Of a stretch of 64,000 nucleotides of DNA, positions 36,333 through 45,357 are shown piece after piece (position 1 is the stretch's first letter; each line of letters begins with the position of its first letter). The notes under the pieces were generated by a model. That model was not told where the DNA came from. It worked only from the letters and a program-made list of their open reading frames with translations, and did no database searches. The DNA is from UQRS01 sp964481575. Lineage in GTDB: Bacteria; Bacillota; Clostridia; Oscillospirales; Acutalibacteraceae. The stretch is from assembly GCA_964481575.1 (NCBI GenBank), contig CAYZTR010000003.1:1-64000 (forward strand). The letters run 5' to 3'. The position numbers and the translations under genes were made by a program.

Positions 36333-37779
36333 CCCTACAAAATCCACTTTGGGCAAGCCGGATATGACCAAAGCTTATCCATCCTCTGTGGAAGAAGTGA
36401 ACGCTGAAATATATCATTTTGTGGCCGACTGCTTCTCCAAACACAGCAGCGAATCCCAGCAAGAAACCACACCCAGTGACCCGGGGCGCTTCTTTTCCCT
36501 TCTGGCAGAGATCCACGCCCATTTTCTCCAAGCCGTTGATTTGCTCCTGACTCCGTCTAACAGTTTGCGGGAAAACATCCAGGACGGATTGTCTACGCAT
36601 TCCGTCCGGCAGCCGGAACTGCAGCTTTCAAATCGCTTTCAACACCCCGCCAGCAGAAGCAATCCTCATGCGGCATGGACACCCACTGTTTCCAAGACCC
36701 GGCAATCCTCTTCTGTCGGCAGTGAAAGATGCAGATTGAAACATTTGCTCCTATCTGTGGCCAAAACCCTGGAGAATTTTGAGGCAAAATACCGGAATCT
36801 CACTAGAAAGCCGGACGCCGCAGGCATCATCCAAATGGATCGAATGTTGCAGGAGACCCTCCGCCGGTGCAACACCGCCCCGCTTAGCCAGGTAACTCTG
36901 CCGGGAACAACATTCGATCTCTCACCAATACAGGCCGGGCTTGCCGGCGGCCAAACGGTCTATCAACAATACTGTATCTGGATCAATTTGCTTGCTGTTG
37001 CCGGACAAGTGTTGCAAATTCCTCTGCAGAACCCGGCAGCACAGTATCAGCATTGGAGCTTTCTCCAAATGGATCAAGTGCGGCAACAACTGCAGATGGC
37101 TAATGCGGTCAACACACACCTGATACACAGTATTCCATTTAGTCAGGTAAACTGGACTGCAAGGGACGTTCTCGTGGGCGTACTCCGCAATCGGAAGCAA
37201 TTGGATATTTGCCTACGGCACAAATTTTACCATGTGCCGGCAGAACAGCTCCCCAACGGTGTACGGGGCCTGCATTATGTGGCAATTTATCAGTCCAAGC
37301 GTTTATTCGGTGCAGAAGCGGGAATCCGCTACTATGGGGAAATCGCCAAAATATCTTTGGTTTCCAGGAACGAGATCCGGGAAATTCCACGCAATCTGGA
37401 GCAGTCCTACTATCGGCTGGAAATCAAATCCTGGCATGCCCTGGAGCATACCATTCGCCCCGGAGCAAATGGTTTTATTACGGGTTTTACCACCATGTTC
37501 CTGCTCCACCACAGTATAGAAGTACCGGCGCTTTGGCTTCGCTCCGAAATGGAATATCAACTCTATTCCGGGTTAAATCACATGTGCCAATCTGCCGCAG
37601 CCGGCAGCCTGAGCTCTGCCCACTGTCTGTCAGTGTGTAACGGCCGGATTTTCCTGAAAAAAGGCAAATTCCTCATTGGAAAACATAGAAAGCTTCTGGC
37701 CTCCTATACGCTCCAGGATTTTTCACAGGCCCCCAACATAATTGTGCAAAGCATCTTGTCTCAACTGCAAAACGGGTAG
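36307..37779 (+). CDS. DUF2357/McrC-like partner protein
   Basis: A 490-residue protein whose middle (about 140-205: RLKHLLLSVAKTLENFEAKYRNLTRKPDAAG...) resembles the DUF2357 region of McrC-like and LlaJI-type restriction partners. A conserved C-terminal domain (about 315-430) reads LHYVAIYQSKRLFG..GIRYYGEI...RLEIKSW; I recognise it as recurring in such partners but cannot name it. I see no clear PD-(D/E)xK nuclease triad; the EIK of RLEIKSW is the only candidate. The first 130 residues are Ser/Gln-rich and poorly conserved. ATG 36307 has AAGGAGAT upstream and lies inside the McrB-like gene. Together they look like a compact restriction-type defence pair, but function is inferred from family and context. 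Confidence 0.65.
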   Translation: MVSLPTGSDPTKSTLGKPDMTKAYPSSVEEVNAEIYHFVADCFSKHSSESQQETTPSDPGRFFSLLAEIHAHFLQAVDLLLTPSNSLRENIQDGLSTHSVRQPELQLSNRFQHPASRSNPHAAWTPTVSKTRQSSSVGSERCRLKHLLLSVAKTLENFEAKYRNLTRKPDAAGIIQMDRMLQETLRRCNTAPLSQVTLPGTTFDLSPIQAGLAGGQTVYQQYCIWINLLAVAGQVLQIPLQNPAAQYQHWSFLQMDQVRQQLQMANAVNTHLIHSIPFSQVNWTARDVLVGVLRNRKQLDICLRHKFYHVPAEQLPNGVRGLHYVAIYQSKRLFGAEAGIRYYGEIAKISLVSRNEIREIPRNLEQSYYRLEIKSWHALEHTIRPGANGFITGFTTMFLLHHSIEVPALWLRSEMEYQLYSGLNHMCQSAAAGSLSSAHCLSVCNGRIFLKKGKFLIGKHRKLLASYTLQDFSQAPNIIVQSILSQLQNG

Positions 37780-37832
37780 CTTGTATTTGAAACGCAGGAA
37801 ACCCGCAGCCAACACTTGCCATCGTATCCTAT

Positions 37833-37882
37833 AAAAATGCCCACCAGATACACTGTAACGGTGTACCTGATGAGCATTTTTT
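37833..37882. terminator. Bidirectional terminator
   Basis: AAATGC-CCACCAG-ATACAC pairs with GTGTAC-CTGATGAG-CATTT (with a few mismatches), followed by T-runs on the plus strand and A-runs before it. It separates the convergent McrB-like operon and the GH43-like gene. Confidence 0.8.
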
Positions 37883-37933
37883 ACTGCCGAAGGTAAGGCA
37901 GCATCTTCGGCGAAAGGGCGATTTTACCTTCTA

Positions 37934-38863
37934 TCAATCCTGCTGCCGCCAGTCTACCGAAAATTCCTTATTACGGTCACAAACCAGACGGCCGTTTTCC
38001 ACGGTAACCTGCGCCATTTGCAGACAGGTGCGGCAATAAGCAGCATCATCCCCGGTATTCGGGTGGGTAAAATACAACACATATCCCTTGTCTCCCACGG
38101 TATAGACATCAGCATGGCGGCCCATGGTATTGTCCCGGGGGCGGGTACCGGTACCGGATTCCAGCAGATTCCCCCCCGTCTGGCGGGTAAAGTGGAGCAA
38201 ATCCTCTGATCGATAAATCCCCTGCCCCTGCCAGACATCTACCAACATCCAATAATAACCACCCAAGGCAAAAACATTGGGGCCCTCGTGGCGGCAATCA
38301 GTAATCACCTGACCCCCATACGTCCAATGATACAAATCCGGGCTGTCGGCATAGCAGGTATGGGAATCCTGATTTTCATCCTTATACCACATACGCCAGC
38401 CGCCGGAGGGCAAAGGGTACAGACAGGGATCAATAATCCGGGAAGATCCAAAGGAAAGGCCGCTCTGATGCTCCCAGGTAAACAAATCCCGGGAGATATA
38501 ATGCTCCAGGCAGGCATCTCCGCCCCAATCCATATACACCCCCTGAATATAAGTAACAAACATATGATACAGACTGGTGGGCTCATCAAAAACAATTTCC
38601 GGTGCCCAGAAGGTATTATGCCCAAACTCAAAATCCAGATCCAGGGCGCCCCGATAGTGCCAGTGTGCACCGCCGTCATCCGACTGTGCCACCCCAATAG
38701 CCGTACCGTAACAATTGGAAACGCCATCTACCTGGGCGGTGGCCCGGCGCTGGGTATAAAAGAGATAAAACCGGCCATCCAGATGGCTGCGAATCACCAT
38801 AGGGTCGGCAGGACTATCAAAAATTGGATCCCGATACAAAGGGGCAGGAACATTCTGCTGCAT
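37934..38863 (-). CDS. Cytoplasmic beta-propeller glycosidase (GH43-like)
   Basis: This 309-residue protein has the five-bladed beta-propeller pattern of GH43/GH32/GH117-type enzymes: RDPIFDSPADPMVI near the start, repeated blades such as FWAPEIVFDEPTSLYHMFVTY, SRIIDPCLYPLPSGGWRMWYKDE, and RHEGPNVFALGGYYWMLVD, which place candidate Asp/Glu catalytic residues. There is no signal peptide, so it would act on imported sugars. The ATG at 38863 follows AAGGAGTG. It stands alone. The exact GH family and substrate are uncertain; arabinosyl, xylosyl or galactosyl links are all possible. Confidence 0.75.
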   Translation of the reverse strand: MQQNVPAPLYRDPIFDSPADPMVIRSHLDGRFYLFYTQRRATAQVDGVSNCYGTAIGVAQSDDGGAHWHYRGALDLDFEFGHNTFWAPEIVFDEPTSLYHMFVTYIQGVYMDWGGDACLEHYISRDLFTWEHQSGLSFGSSRIIDPCLYPLPSGGWRMWYKDENQDSHTCYADSPDLYHWTYGGQVITDCRHEGPNVFALGGYYWMLVDVWQGQGIYRSEDLLHFTRQTGGNLLESGTGTRPRDNTMGRHADVYTVGDKGYVLYFTHPNTGDDAAYCRTCLQMAQVTVENGRLVCDRNKEFSVDWRQQD

Positions 38864-38944
38864 CACACGCACTCCTTGCTGCTTTACGATTCTTTTGAAA
38901 TTACTGCATAGGATACCACATCGGCAAACGATTTGCAAGAAAAT

Positions 38945-38977
38945 CCGCCTGATTCGGGATTCAAATCAGGCGGCGAA
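38945..38977 (-). terminator. Terminator after the HTH membrane protein gene
   Basis: On the minus strand CCGCCTGATT pairs with AATCAGGCGG around an 8-9-base loop, followed by ATTTTC. Confidence 0.75.
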
Positions 38978-38986
38978 AAGCTCCGA

Positions 38987-39850
38987 TTAGGAACGCTTTT
39001 GCAACGCGCGGATCATGGCAACAATCCAATAATATAGCGGAATCGTCAAAAACAAAATCCAATAAGGATGCCACAGATTCCATACACAGCCCAGCCATAA
39101 ATACACCAAAACCACCAGCACCGGATAGGCAAAATGATCCGCATTCCGTTTTTTCACAGCATCTATGGCAGTATAATACAACGGAATGGTCAAAAACAGC
39201 AGCCAGCCCGGGTGCCACAGGGAAAAACAAAGTCCCAGCACCAAATATACCATGGTAATAAGCGCCGGGTAAGGGAACCAATGGAAAAAGGAAGTTACCT
39301 TATCCCCGTCACCACGGGAATGGAGATGGTTCTTGGCTTCACCGGTTTCCGAAACGTAGACACCGTGTCGGTCAATATGTACATGGCTGCCATCTTTGGC
39401 ATCCACATGGACGCCGCCAAAACCCACATCCACCCGGTCACCATCCTTAGAATCCACATGGAGAGCGCCGTCAAACCAGACCCGATCCTTTTTGGGAGTG
39501 GCACTGTCTGATTCGGCGTTGGGTACAGCATTGGGCTCAGCATCCGCTGCCGCAGCAGATTCCGCAGCAGGTTTTGAGGCCGGCTCTCCGTCAGAAGTCT
39601 CCGGACCGGATACTTTCGAGGAATTCACAGGCGCAGCTGCTTTAGGGGGCTTTCCCAGCAGTAGCTCATCCAAGGAAACTCCGTACAGTTCAGCCAGAGC
39701 AATGAAATTATCTGTATCGGGGGAAGCCTCCCCACGCTCCCATTTGGAAATGGCCTGTCGGCTAACACCAATCCTGGCGGCCAGATCCTCCTGAGAATAG
39801 CCGGCTGTTTTTCGCAGCTCCAACATGCGATTAGCGATTTCCAGATTCAT
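38987..39850 (-). CDS. XRE-type HTH regulator with C-terminal membrane segments
   Basis: The 287-residue protein has an XRE HTH domain (residues 1-65: NRMLELRKTAGYSQEDLAARIGVSRQAISKWERGEASPDTDNFIALAELYGVSLDELL), an Ala/Pro/Glu-rich linker, a short repetitive beta-like region rich in His, Val and Asp (GVHVDAKDGSHVHIDRHGVYV), then four hydrophobic segments in two matching pairs (WHPGWLLFLTIPLYY and WHPYWILFLTIPLYY). It is a membrane-tethered regulator found in many Clostridia. AAGGAGG precedes the ATG at 39850. The repeated membrane motif indicates an internal duplication. Its signal and targets are unknown. Confidence 0.82.
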   Translation of the reverse strand: MNLEIANRMLELRKTAGYSQEDLAARIGVSRQAISKWERGEASPDTDNFIALAELYGVSLDELLLGKPPKAAAPVNSSKVSGPETSDGEPASKPAAESAAAADAEPNAVPNAESDSATPKKDRVWFDGALHVDSKDGDRVDVGFGGVHVDAKDGSHVHIDRHGVYVSETGEAKNHLHSRGDGDKVTSFFHWFPYPALITMVYLVLGLCFSLWHPGWLLFLTIPLYYTAIDAVKKRNADHFAYPVLVVLVYLWLGCVWNLWHPYWILFLTIPLYYWIVAMIRALQKRS

Positions 39851-39924
39851 AATATTCCTCCTTCGTTCTTATATGCATTGTAGCAAAAGAAAGCTGTTTT
39901 CACCACCAATTCCGGATGGCAAAG

Positions 39925-39946
39925 ACCGCAACCAACGGTTGCGGCA
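39925..39946 (-). terminator. Short terminator-like hairpin after cca
   Basis: CCGCAACC pairs with GGTTGCGG around a 3-base loop, with TCTTTG following on the minus strand. The T-run is weak. Confidence 0.5.
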
Positions 39947-39956
39947 GGAGATCCCT

Positions 39957-41288
39957 TTATAAAAGGCCCTTTATATACGTTAGCAGGGCCTCCTTTTCAT
40001 TGGGGAGACGCTCCTCCACAACTGCCTCCAGCAGGGTTTGCAGCAGCGTTCCAATCTGTCGGCCCGGCGGAATACCCAAAGCCAGCAAATCCCGACCATG
40101 AACCGCCAGCTGGGAAAGGGTAAAGCAGGCCTTTTCCTGCAACAGACGGCAGCGGATCTCCTCTAAAGCCGCAATTTGCTCTAACCGCTGCGGTACCACC
40201 CCTGGCGCATGGGCCAAGGTATCCGCCTTCTGACAAAGCAGCAAGTCCCGGAAACCTTCCGGCCCCAGCCGTCCCATCCATCGGCGAACCACTGGATCAG
40301 TAGCCGGCAACATTACATCATGCCAACGCACCAGGGAAATCACCTGGTCTTTCGTGGCATTATCGCATTTCAAACGGGTCAGGGTATCCGCTGCAATCTG
40401 CGCGCTGGTTTGGGGATGACGGTAAAAATGATCCATCCCTGCTTCATCAGTAAACCGGCAGGCCGGCTTTCCACTGTCATGAAAGAGCATAGTCAAACGC
40501 AAACAAGGCTGAGGCGGAACAGCATCTACCGCCCGGGTTGTATGTTCCCAGACATCATATAAATGCCAGGGATTGTTTTGGGGAACACCCTCCATAACGG
40601 CCAACTCCGGTAGGGCGGCGAACAGCACTGGCGCATAATTTTGCAGCACCTGTCCGGCATAGTCGCCGCACAGCAGCTTTTTCAGCTCTGCAAAAATTCG
40701 CTCCACCGCAATATTTTGCAGATCCTGCCGACCGGCCATGGCGGCGTCCCAGGTTTCCTGTGTAGGGGCAAACCCCAGCTTGGCAGAAAAGCGAAGCAAG
40801 CGCATCATCCGCAAAGCATCCTCCGAAAACCGGACGGTCGGCTCTCCCACCGCACGAAGCTTTTTGTTTACCAGGTCAGCGCGGCCGCTATAGGGATCCA
40901 ACAACCCCCGATCGGGATGATAGGCCATGGCGTTGACAGTAAAGTCCCGACGGGCCAGGTCCTCCTGTATACTGCGGCAGAAGGTAACACCGTCTGGGTG
41001 TCGGTGATCGGTATAGGACCCATCCTGCCGATAGGTGGTAAGCTCATAAGGAGTACCGTGCAGCACTACTGTGACGGTACCGTGAGACAGACCGGTAGGA
41101 ATCACATGCTGATCCTGAAACAGCTCCATCACCTGAGACGGTAACAGGGAGACAGCCAGATCATAGTCCCCTGGCAGAACCCCCAGGAGCATATCCCGGA
41201 CACAACCACCCACCAAATAGCCTTCTCCACCGGCAGACTCCAACCGGTGCAGCAAAAACAAAACATCCTCCGGAACCGGAAACGGCAC
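39957..41288 (-). CDS. cca: CCA tRNA nucleotidyltransferase
   Basis: The 443-residue protein is a class II CCA-adding enzyme. YLVGGCVRDMLLG is the G-rich nucleotide-binding loop, GDYDLAVS gives the catalytic Asp pair, and ELTTYRQDGSYTDHRHPDGVTF and RRDFTVNAMAYHPDRGLLDPYSGRADL are family blocks, with RFSEDALRMMRLLRFSAKLGF in the neck. An HD-type domain follows (MLFHDSGKP..., FYRHPQTSAQIA). It repairs or adds the CCA end of tRNAs, even though the tRNA in this window already encodes CCA. The ATG at 41288 is close to an AGGAGGTG. Length is normal. Confidence 0.94.
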   Translation of the reverse strand: MPFPVPEDVLFLLHRLESAGGEGYLVGGCVRDMLLGVLPGDYDLAVSLLPSQVMELFQDQHVIPTGLSHGTVTVVLHGTPYELTTYRQDGSYTDHRHPDGVTFCRSIQEDLARRDFTVNAMAYHPDRGLLDPYSGRADLVNKKLRAVGEPTVRFSEDALRMMRLLRFSAKLGFAPTQETWDAAMAGRQDLQNIAVERIFAELKKLLCGDYAGQVLQNYAPVLFAALPELAVMEGVPQNNPWHLYDVWEHTTRAVDAVPPQPCLRLTMLFHDSGKPACRFTDEAGMDHFYRHPQTSAQIAADTLTRLKCDNATKDQVISLVRWHDVMLPATDPVVRRWMGRLGPEGFRDLLLCQKADTLAHAPGVVPQRLEQIAALEEIRCRLLQEKACFTLSQLAVHGRDLLALGIPPGRQIGTLLQTLLEAVVEERLPNEKEALLTYIKGLL

Positions 41289-41419
41289 AGAAGCACCTCC
41301 TCTCCAAAAGCCGGCAAACCAGACTTGGCAGAATTCATCAGGAAAATTCCCACTGGGTATGGAAATATATGCAAAGCATAAAAATTCGCGAGTCGCACAA
41401 AAAATTTACATGATATTTG

Positions 41420-41448
41420 TTGACATTTCACAATTTTCGGCGTATGAT
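41420..41448 (+). promoter_or_regulatory. Consensus promoter of the small conserved gene
   Basis: TTGACA (41420-41425) and TATGAT (41443-41448) are separated by 17 bases. A leader of about 85 bases follows and contains a hairpin with perfect 9-bp arms, ATTGTTGGC (41472-41480) and GCCAACAAT (41506-41514). Confidence 0.8.
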
Positions 41449-41541
41449 ACGGAGGAAAGGAAAACCTTTCCATTGTTGGCTCGGCCCCTTAAAAACTGCG
41501 GCACGGCCAACAATTCCAAACCAAAGAAAGGAGATAAAGAT

Positions 41542-41808
41542 ATGGGAAACAAATTGAACCTGCACGATCTGGATTTCGCCGATTTTCTCAAGGCCATTGA
41601 TGCCTGCAAAGGCGACATATTTCTGGAGACGCCGGAGGGTGATATTCTGAACCTAAAATCCAAGCTGAGCCAGATGCTGGGCATTTCCAATATTTTGAAG
41701 GAAGGCTCCCGTATTGACGAAGCAATCATCCGGTGTGCAAACCCGGAAGATGAATCCATTTTGTTCCGTTTCAATCTTTACCAAGAGGTACCGGACGAAA
41801 ATGAATAA
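41542..41808 (+). CDS. Small conserved Clostridial protein of unknown function
   Basis: An 88-residue acidic protein: LHDLDFADFLKAIDACKGDIFLETPEGDILNLKSKLSQMLGISNILKEG, then IIRCANPEDESILFRFNLYQEV. The pattern of hydrophobic and acidic residues suggests a compact alpha/beta fold. Similar short proteins occur in related gut Clostridia, but I know no function. The ATG at 41542 has AAAGGAGAT 7 bases ahead. It has its own strong promoter, a hairpin leader and a terminator, which suggests high, independent expression. Confidence 0.75.
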   Translation: MGNKLNLHDLDFADFLKAIDACKGDIFLETPEGDILNLKSKLSQMLGISNILKEGSRIDEAIIRCANPEDESILFRFNLYQEVPDENE

Positions 41809-41824
41809 CACATCATCTTCAAAC

Positions 41825-41864
41825 AAATAGCGTCGACGTGGAAGCGTCGGCGCTATTTTTCTTT
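41825..41864 (+). terminator. Terminator after the small conserved gene
   Basis: AAATAGCGTCGACG pairs with CGTCGGCGCTATTT around a 6-base loop, followed by TTCTTTTC. Confidence 0.85.
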
Positions 41865-41943
41865 TCTCAGTTTCCAGGCAGAAGAGCCAAGGCCTCCACT
41901 TACGCCTCCCCACCCAGAGCAAAGGGAAAAAGCATTACCAGGC

Positions 41944-44427
41944 CTATTCCTCCGGTTCCGGATCGGCGGATTCCTCCAGTTCGGAAGACGTCGACGCCTC
42001 CCCCTGACTGGACGAGCTCTCCGGTTCAGACACTTCCGCCGGCTCCGAAGAAGCAGTCTCCGGCTCCGATGCGGTTTCTGAGCTGACCTCCGGTGCAGAC
42101 TCCACAGAAGCCACCGAAGAGATGGCAGAAGATGCGGAAGAGGCGTATCTGGAAGTACCGCCAGAAACGCCGCTGGGGGCGCTAACGGTATCCAACAGCG
42201 TACCGCCATGGGTGGTACAAGCCGGCAGATAGCTGACCTTATACCAACCGTTGGCCAGGGAAGAACAGCGATTGGTCGCCGGCATACCGCTGGAGGTACA
42301 ATACCGGGCGTAAACCACGCTGTCCGGCTGGACAAAATCCTGCGCATCCAAATCAGCATGCACCTGCTTCATAACGGTTTTCCACGTGTTCAGGGCAGGA
42401 TTGCCGCTGACTCCCTTCAAGGAGGCAGGGGTATCAAAGCCGTACCAGCAGGCCGCCACATAATAACCAGTGCCGCCAACAAACCAACGGTCATAATTAT
42501 CCGAAGTGGTACCTGTTTTGCCGAACATGGGGATATTATCAAACTTGGCAGCGGTACCGGTACCGCTGGATCCGTAAATGACATTTTGCAGCATTTTATT
42601 CATAATAAAGGCGGTATCTTCCCCGATGGCCACCGTAGCACTGGGCTGCTCCAGCACCACCGCATCATACTGATCGGTAATTTTTACATAGGTGGAGGGC
42701 TGGTAGTATTTCCCGCCGTTACCGAAAATGGCATAGGCCGCCGTCATCTGAGTAGGCGTAATGCCGTTATAACAGCCGCCCAAAGCCAGCGAACCCAGCA
42801 CCAAATCATTTTCCTCATCCAGGGTGGTGATTCCCACCTTGTTGGTCAAGAAATCAAAAGAATTTTTCAAGGTCAGCTTCTGCAGGGTACGCACAGCCAC
42901 CGTATTGACCGAACGCTCCAGGGCACTGGCGATGGTGGTAGCCCCCCGATAACCGGAGTAGGAGTTCTTGGGCCAGGAGGTGGTTTTACCATCTATGACC
43001 GTTTGGATGGGCTCATCCTGCTCAATGGAGGAATAGGTGATCAAATTAGCCTCCAGGGCGGGCGCATAAACGCCAATAGGCTTAATAGAAGAACCGGGCT
43101 GCCGGGCCACATTGTAGGCACGGTTCAGGGAACGGTTTGCGGTTTTCTCCCCCCGGCCGCCTACAATGGCCACGATATGCCCCTGATAATCCATAATCGT
43201 CATGGCCGACTGCACCATTTCGGACGGATTTTTGGAATTGGAAGCGGCCGTAAAGTTCCGGGCGTCGGCATAGGCCGCCTCCAAGGTAGCCTGGATCTGG
43301 GGATCCATGGTACAGTAAATCTTAAAACCGGCATTATAGAACCGCTTGGAAGCGTAATCCCTATCATAGCCATACTGCTCCATCAGATCATTGATAACAT
43401 TGTCAATGACCGTATCCACAAACCAGTTGTTTACTTCCGCCTCCCCCAAGTCGGCCTTATTGGCTGTAATGATCAACTCCTGGGCAATGGCTTCCTCATA
43501 TTCATCCTTGGAGATATAACCCTGGTCATACATTTCAAATAAAACAGTATTACGCCGGGTCTTGTTATTCTCGGGATTCTTATCTGGGCGGTACTTTTCC
43601 GGTTCCTTGGCCATGGCAGCCAGGGCGGCGCATTCACAGAGGCTTAAATCTGAAGCACTTTTACCGAAATAATACTCGCTGGCCGTTTCGGCACCGTACA
43701 AACCATTCCCCATGGCAATGGTGTTGAGATAACACTCCATGATAGTTTCCTTGGTATAATTATCCTCCACATACCTGGCACGCATAATCTCCCGGATCTT
43801 CCGCATGGCATCGGTATCGTTATCACCCGTCAGGTTCTTCACCAGCTGCTGAGTGATGGTAGAACCACCCTGCTTGGAGGGGAAGAAATCCAGAAACAAA
43901 TTGGCAAAGGCCGACACCGTCCGCTTCCAGTCCACACCGTTATGAGACAGGAACCGCTTATCCTCAATGGCAATATACGCATAGGCCAGATCCTCCGGCA
44001 GCTCGTTGATGGAAACCCAGATCCGGTTTTCCTCCCCGTGGAGCCGCTGGTATTCCTCATATTGCCCCGTTTCGCTGTTCTTGACATAAATGGTAGTGGT
44101 ATAGTTCAGCTTCAGTTCATCCAGATTATCGTCCAGGGTACCGTCCACAAAACCGAATACATAAACAGCAAAAGTCCCCACCGTCAGGCATCCGGTGATC
44201 ACCAATACCAGAAACACCGAAAGCAGCACCCGGGTTACCCGCTGCAAGGGGGTACGCTTTTTCTTGCGGCCGTGGCCACCACGCCCCTTCTTCCCACCGG
44301 CAGACTTCCGGGTTGCATAGGAGTTCAGGTCAAAGCCGGATTCCTCTTCATCCTGGGAGAACTGCAGGGTATAAAATTCCTCATCCTGGAAATTATAATC
44401 ATCGTTTTGGTTGTGCTTTTTACGCAT
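41944..44427 (-). CDS. pbp1A: Class A penicillin-binding protein (PBP1A type)
   Basis: The 827-residue protein builds peptidoglycan with a GT51 glycosyltransferase and a transpeptidase. After a basic cytoplasmic tail and one membrane helix (about 60-85), GT51 motifs are EDKRFLSHNGVDWKRT and QGGSTITQQLVKNLT. The transpeptidase has the Ser-x-x-Lys in PGSSIKP (Ser about 441), the SVN motif (ERSVNTV) and KTGTT (about 638). The C-terminus (about 760-827) is a Ser/Glu/Pro-rich extracellular tail. The ATG at 44427 follows AAAAGGAGAG. Length is typical for the family with an extended tail. The gene is a single unit. Confidence 0.93.
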   Translation of the reverse strand: MRKKHNQNDDYNFQDEEFYTLQFSQDEEESGFDLNSYATRKSAGGKKGRGGHGRKKKRTPLQRVTRVLLSVFLVLVITGCLTVGTFAVYVFGFVDGTLDDNLDELKLNYTTTIYVKNSETGQYEEYQRLHGEENRIWVSINELPEDLAYAYIAIEDKRFLSHNGVDWKRTVSAFANLFLDFFPSKQGGSTITQQLVKNLTGDNDTDAMRKIREIMRARYVEDNYTKETIMECYLNTIAMGNGLYGAETASEYYFGKSASDLSLCECAALAAMAKEPEKYRPDKNPENNKTRRNTVLFEMYDQGYISKDEYEEAIAQELIITANKADLGEAEVNNWFVDTVIDNVINDLMEQYGYDRDYASKRFYNAGFKIYCTMDPQIQATLEAAYADARNFTAASNSKNPSEMVQSAMTIMDYQGHIVAIVGGRGEKTANRSLNRAYNVARQPGSSIKPIGVYAPALEANLITYSSIEQDEPIQTVIDGKTTSWPKNSYSGYRGATTIASALERSVNTVAVRTLQKLTLKNSFDFLTNKVGITTLDEENDLVLGSLALGGCYNGITPTQMTAAYAIFGNGGKYYQPSTYVKITDQYDAVVLEQPSATVAIGEDTAFIMNKMLQNVIYGSSGTGTAAKFDNIPMFGKTGTTSDNYDRWFVGGTGYYVAACWYGFDTPASLKGVSGNPALNTWKTVMKQVHADLDAQDFVQPDSVVYARYCTSSGMPATNRCSSLANGWYKVSYLPACTTHGGTLLDTVSAPSGVSGGTSRYASSASSAISSVASVESAPEVSSETASEPETASSEPAEVSEPESSSSQGEASTSSELEESADPEPEE

Positions 44428-44620
44428 GAACTTCTCTCCTTTTCAGGCCGCGTAACAGCGGAGATCAAAACAATAGAATTATATAAATTAATTATACCAC
44501 AGTTTTGAAAAAAAGAAATCCATTTTTTATAAATTTCAGGAAAAATTAAGATTTTTGTATAACAAGCCGTTTCCGGTGGGACACTAAAGGCAGGAAACAT
44601 ACTGACCGGGAGGGATCCAC

Positions 44621-44944
44621 ATGTCGATCCGCAGCATTTGTACCGCAATATTTGGCTGTCTGGCAGCCAGTGCCTTTCTCTTTCTGCTGTCCACAGCCGG
44701 AACCGGAGGCTCGGCAGCTGAGGAGGTCACCGTATCGGTCACCTCGGAAGAATCGGTTCTTTATCTGGTGAAAAGCCAGGAAGGACGCATCGGCGTTTTT
44801 TTGCCCGACGCTCAGGCACCGGAATACTGGCTGGAGACAAAACCCAGTCTCCTGCCGGAGTATGACCAACAGCTTTTAGCGCAAGGTATTCCCATTTACC
44901 GGGAGGAGGACCTGATCAGCCTGCTGGAAGATCTGGACAGCTGA
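44621..44944 (+). CDS. Small exported BofC C-terminal-like protein
   Basis: A 107-residue protein with an N-terminal signal/anchor segment (residues 4-27) and a short extracellular domain: SVLYLVKSQEGRIGVFLPDAQAPEYWLETKPSLLPEYDQQLLAQGIPIYREEDLISLLEDLDS. This pattern (YxVKxxxGxIxVF...LPxxDxxxLxxGI.....L..LLED) matches the C-terminal domain of BofC, a sporulation control protein of the intermembrane space, and similar small Clostridial proteins. The ATG at 44621 follows a GGGAGGG site. Transcribed in the same direction as feoA but 167 bases apart, so possibly separate. Role in sporulation is inferred from the family. Confidence 0.65.
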   Translation: MSIRSICTAIFGCLAASAFLFLLSTAGTGGSAAEEVTVSVTSEESVLYLVKSQEGRIGVFLPDAQAPEYWLETKPSLLPEYDQQLLAQGIPIYREEDLISLLEDLDS

Positions 44945-45111
44945 TCAGAAATAAGATTTTTCCAAATTCCCGCCATAAAAAAAGTTTAAGCAGACAATAA
45001 AATGACCCGGCAGTTACACTGGCACCCAGATTCCCAGCGGCGCATAGACTGTAATATCCAACACCGGCGGGCCTCTATCCTGTCGGCAAAAATTACCGGA
45101 GATGAAAAAGT

Positions 45112-45342
45112 ATGGAGCGACGGCGTCTGAACAGCCTCGCCAAAGGGGAAACGGCAAAGGTTGCAGGCATGGAACCTGACTTTCCGTTAACCCGGCGGCT
45201 GCTGGATCTGGGACTAACCAAGGGAACCGAAATACATTGCCTGTTCACGGGGCTGGGGGGAAACATCACCGCCTATTGCATCCGGGGAGCAGTCATTGCC
45301 ATTCGCAGTCGGGACGCCCGCCGGATCTATCTCTCCGAATAA
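45112..45342 (+). CDS. feoA: Ferrous iron transport protein A
   Basis: The 76-residue protein is FeoA, a small SH3-like cytoplasmic protein that assists FeoB: RRLNSLAKGETAKVAGMEPDFPLTRRLLDLGLTKGTEIHCLF...GNITAYCIRGAVIAIRSRDARRIYL. The Gly-Leu-rich middle and the closing AxxIxV element fit the family. The ATG at 45112 follows CCGGAGATG. It sits 15 bases upstream of feoB, whose AAAGGAGG site overlaps the gap. No clear Fur or DtxR box is visible upstream. Confidence 0.93.
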   Translation: MERRRLNSLAKGETAKVAGMEPDFPLTRRLLDLGLTKGTEIHCLFTGLGGNITAYCIRGAVIAIRSRDARRIYLSE

Positions 45343-45357
45343 AGGAGGCCGGGGATC

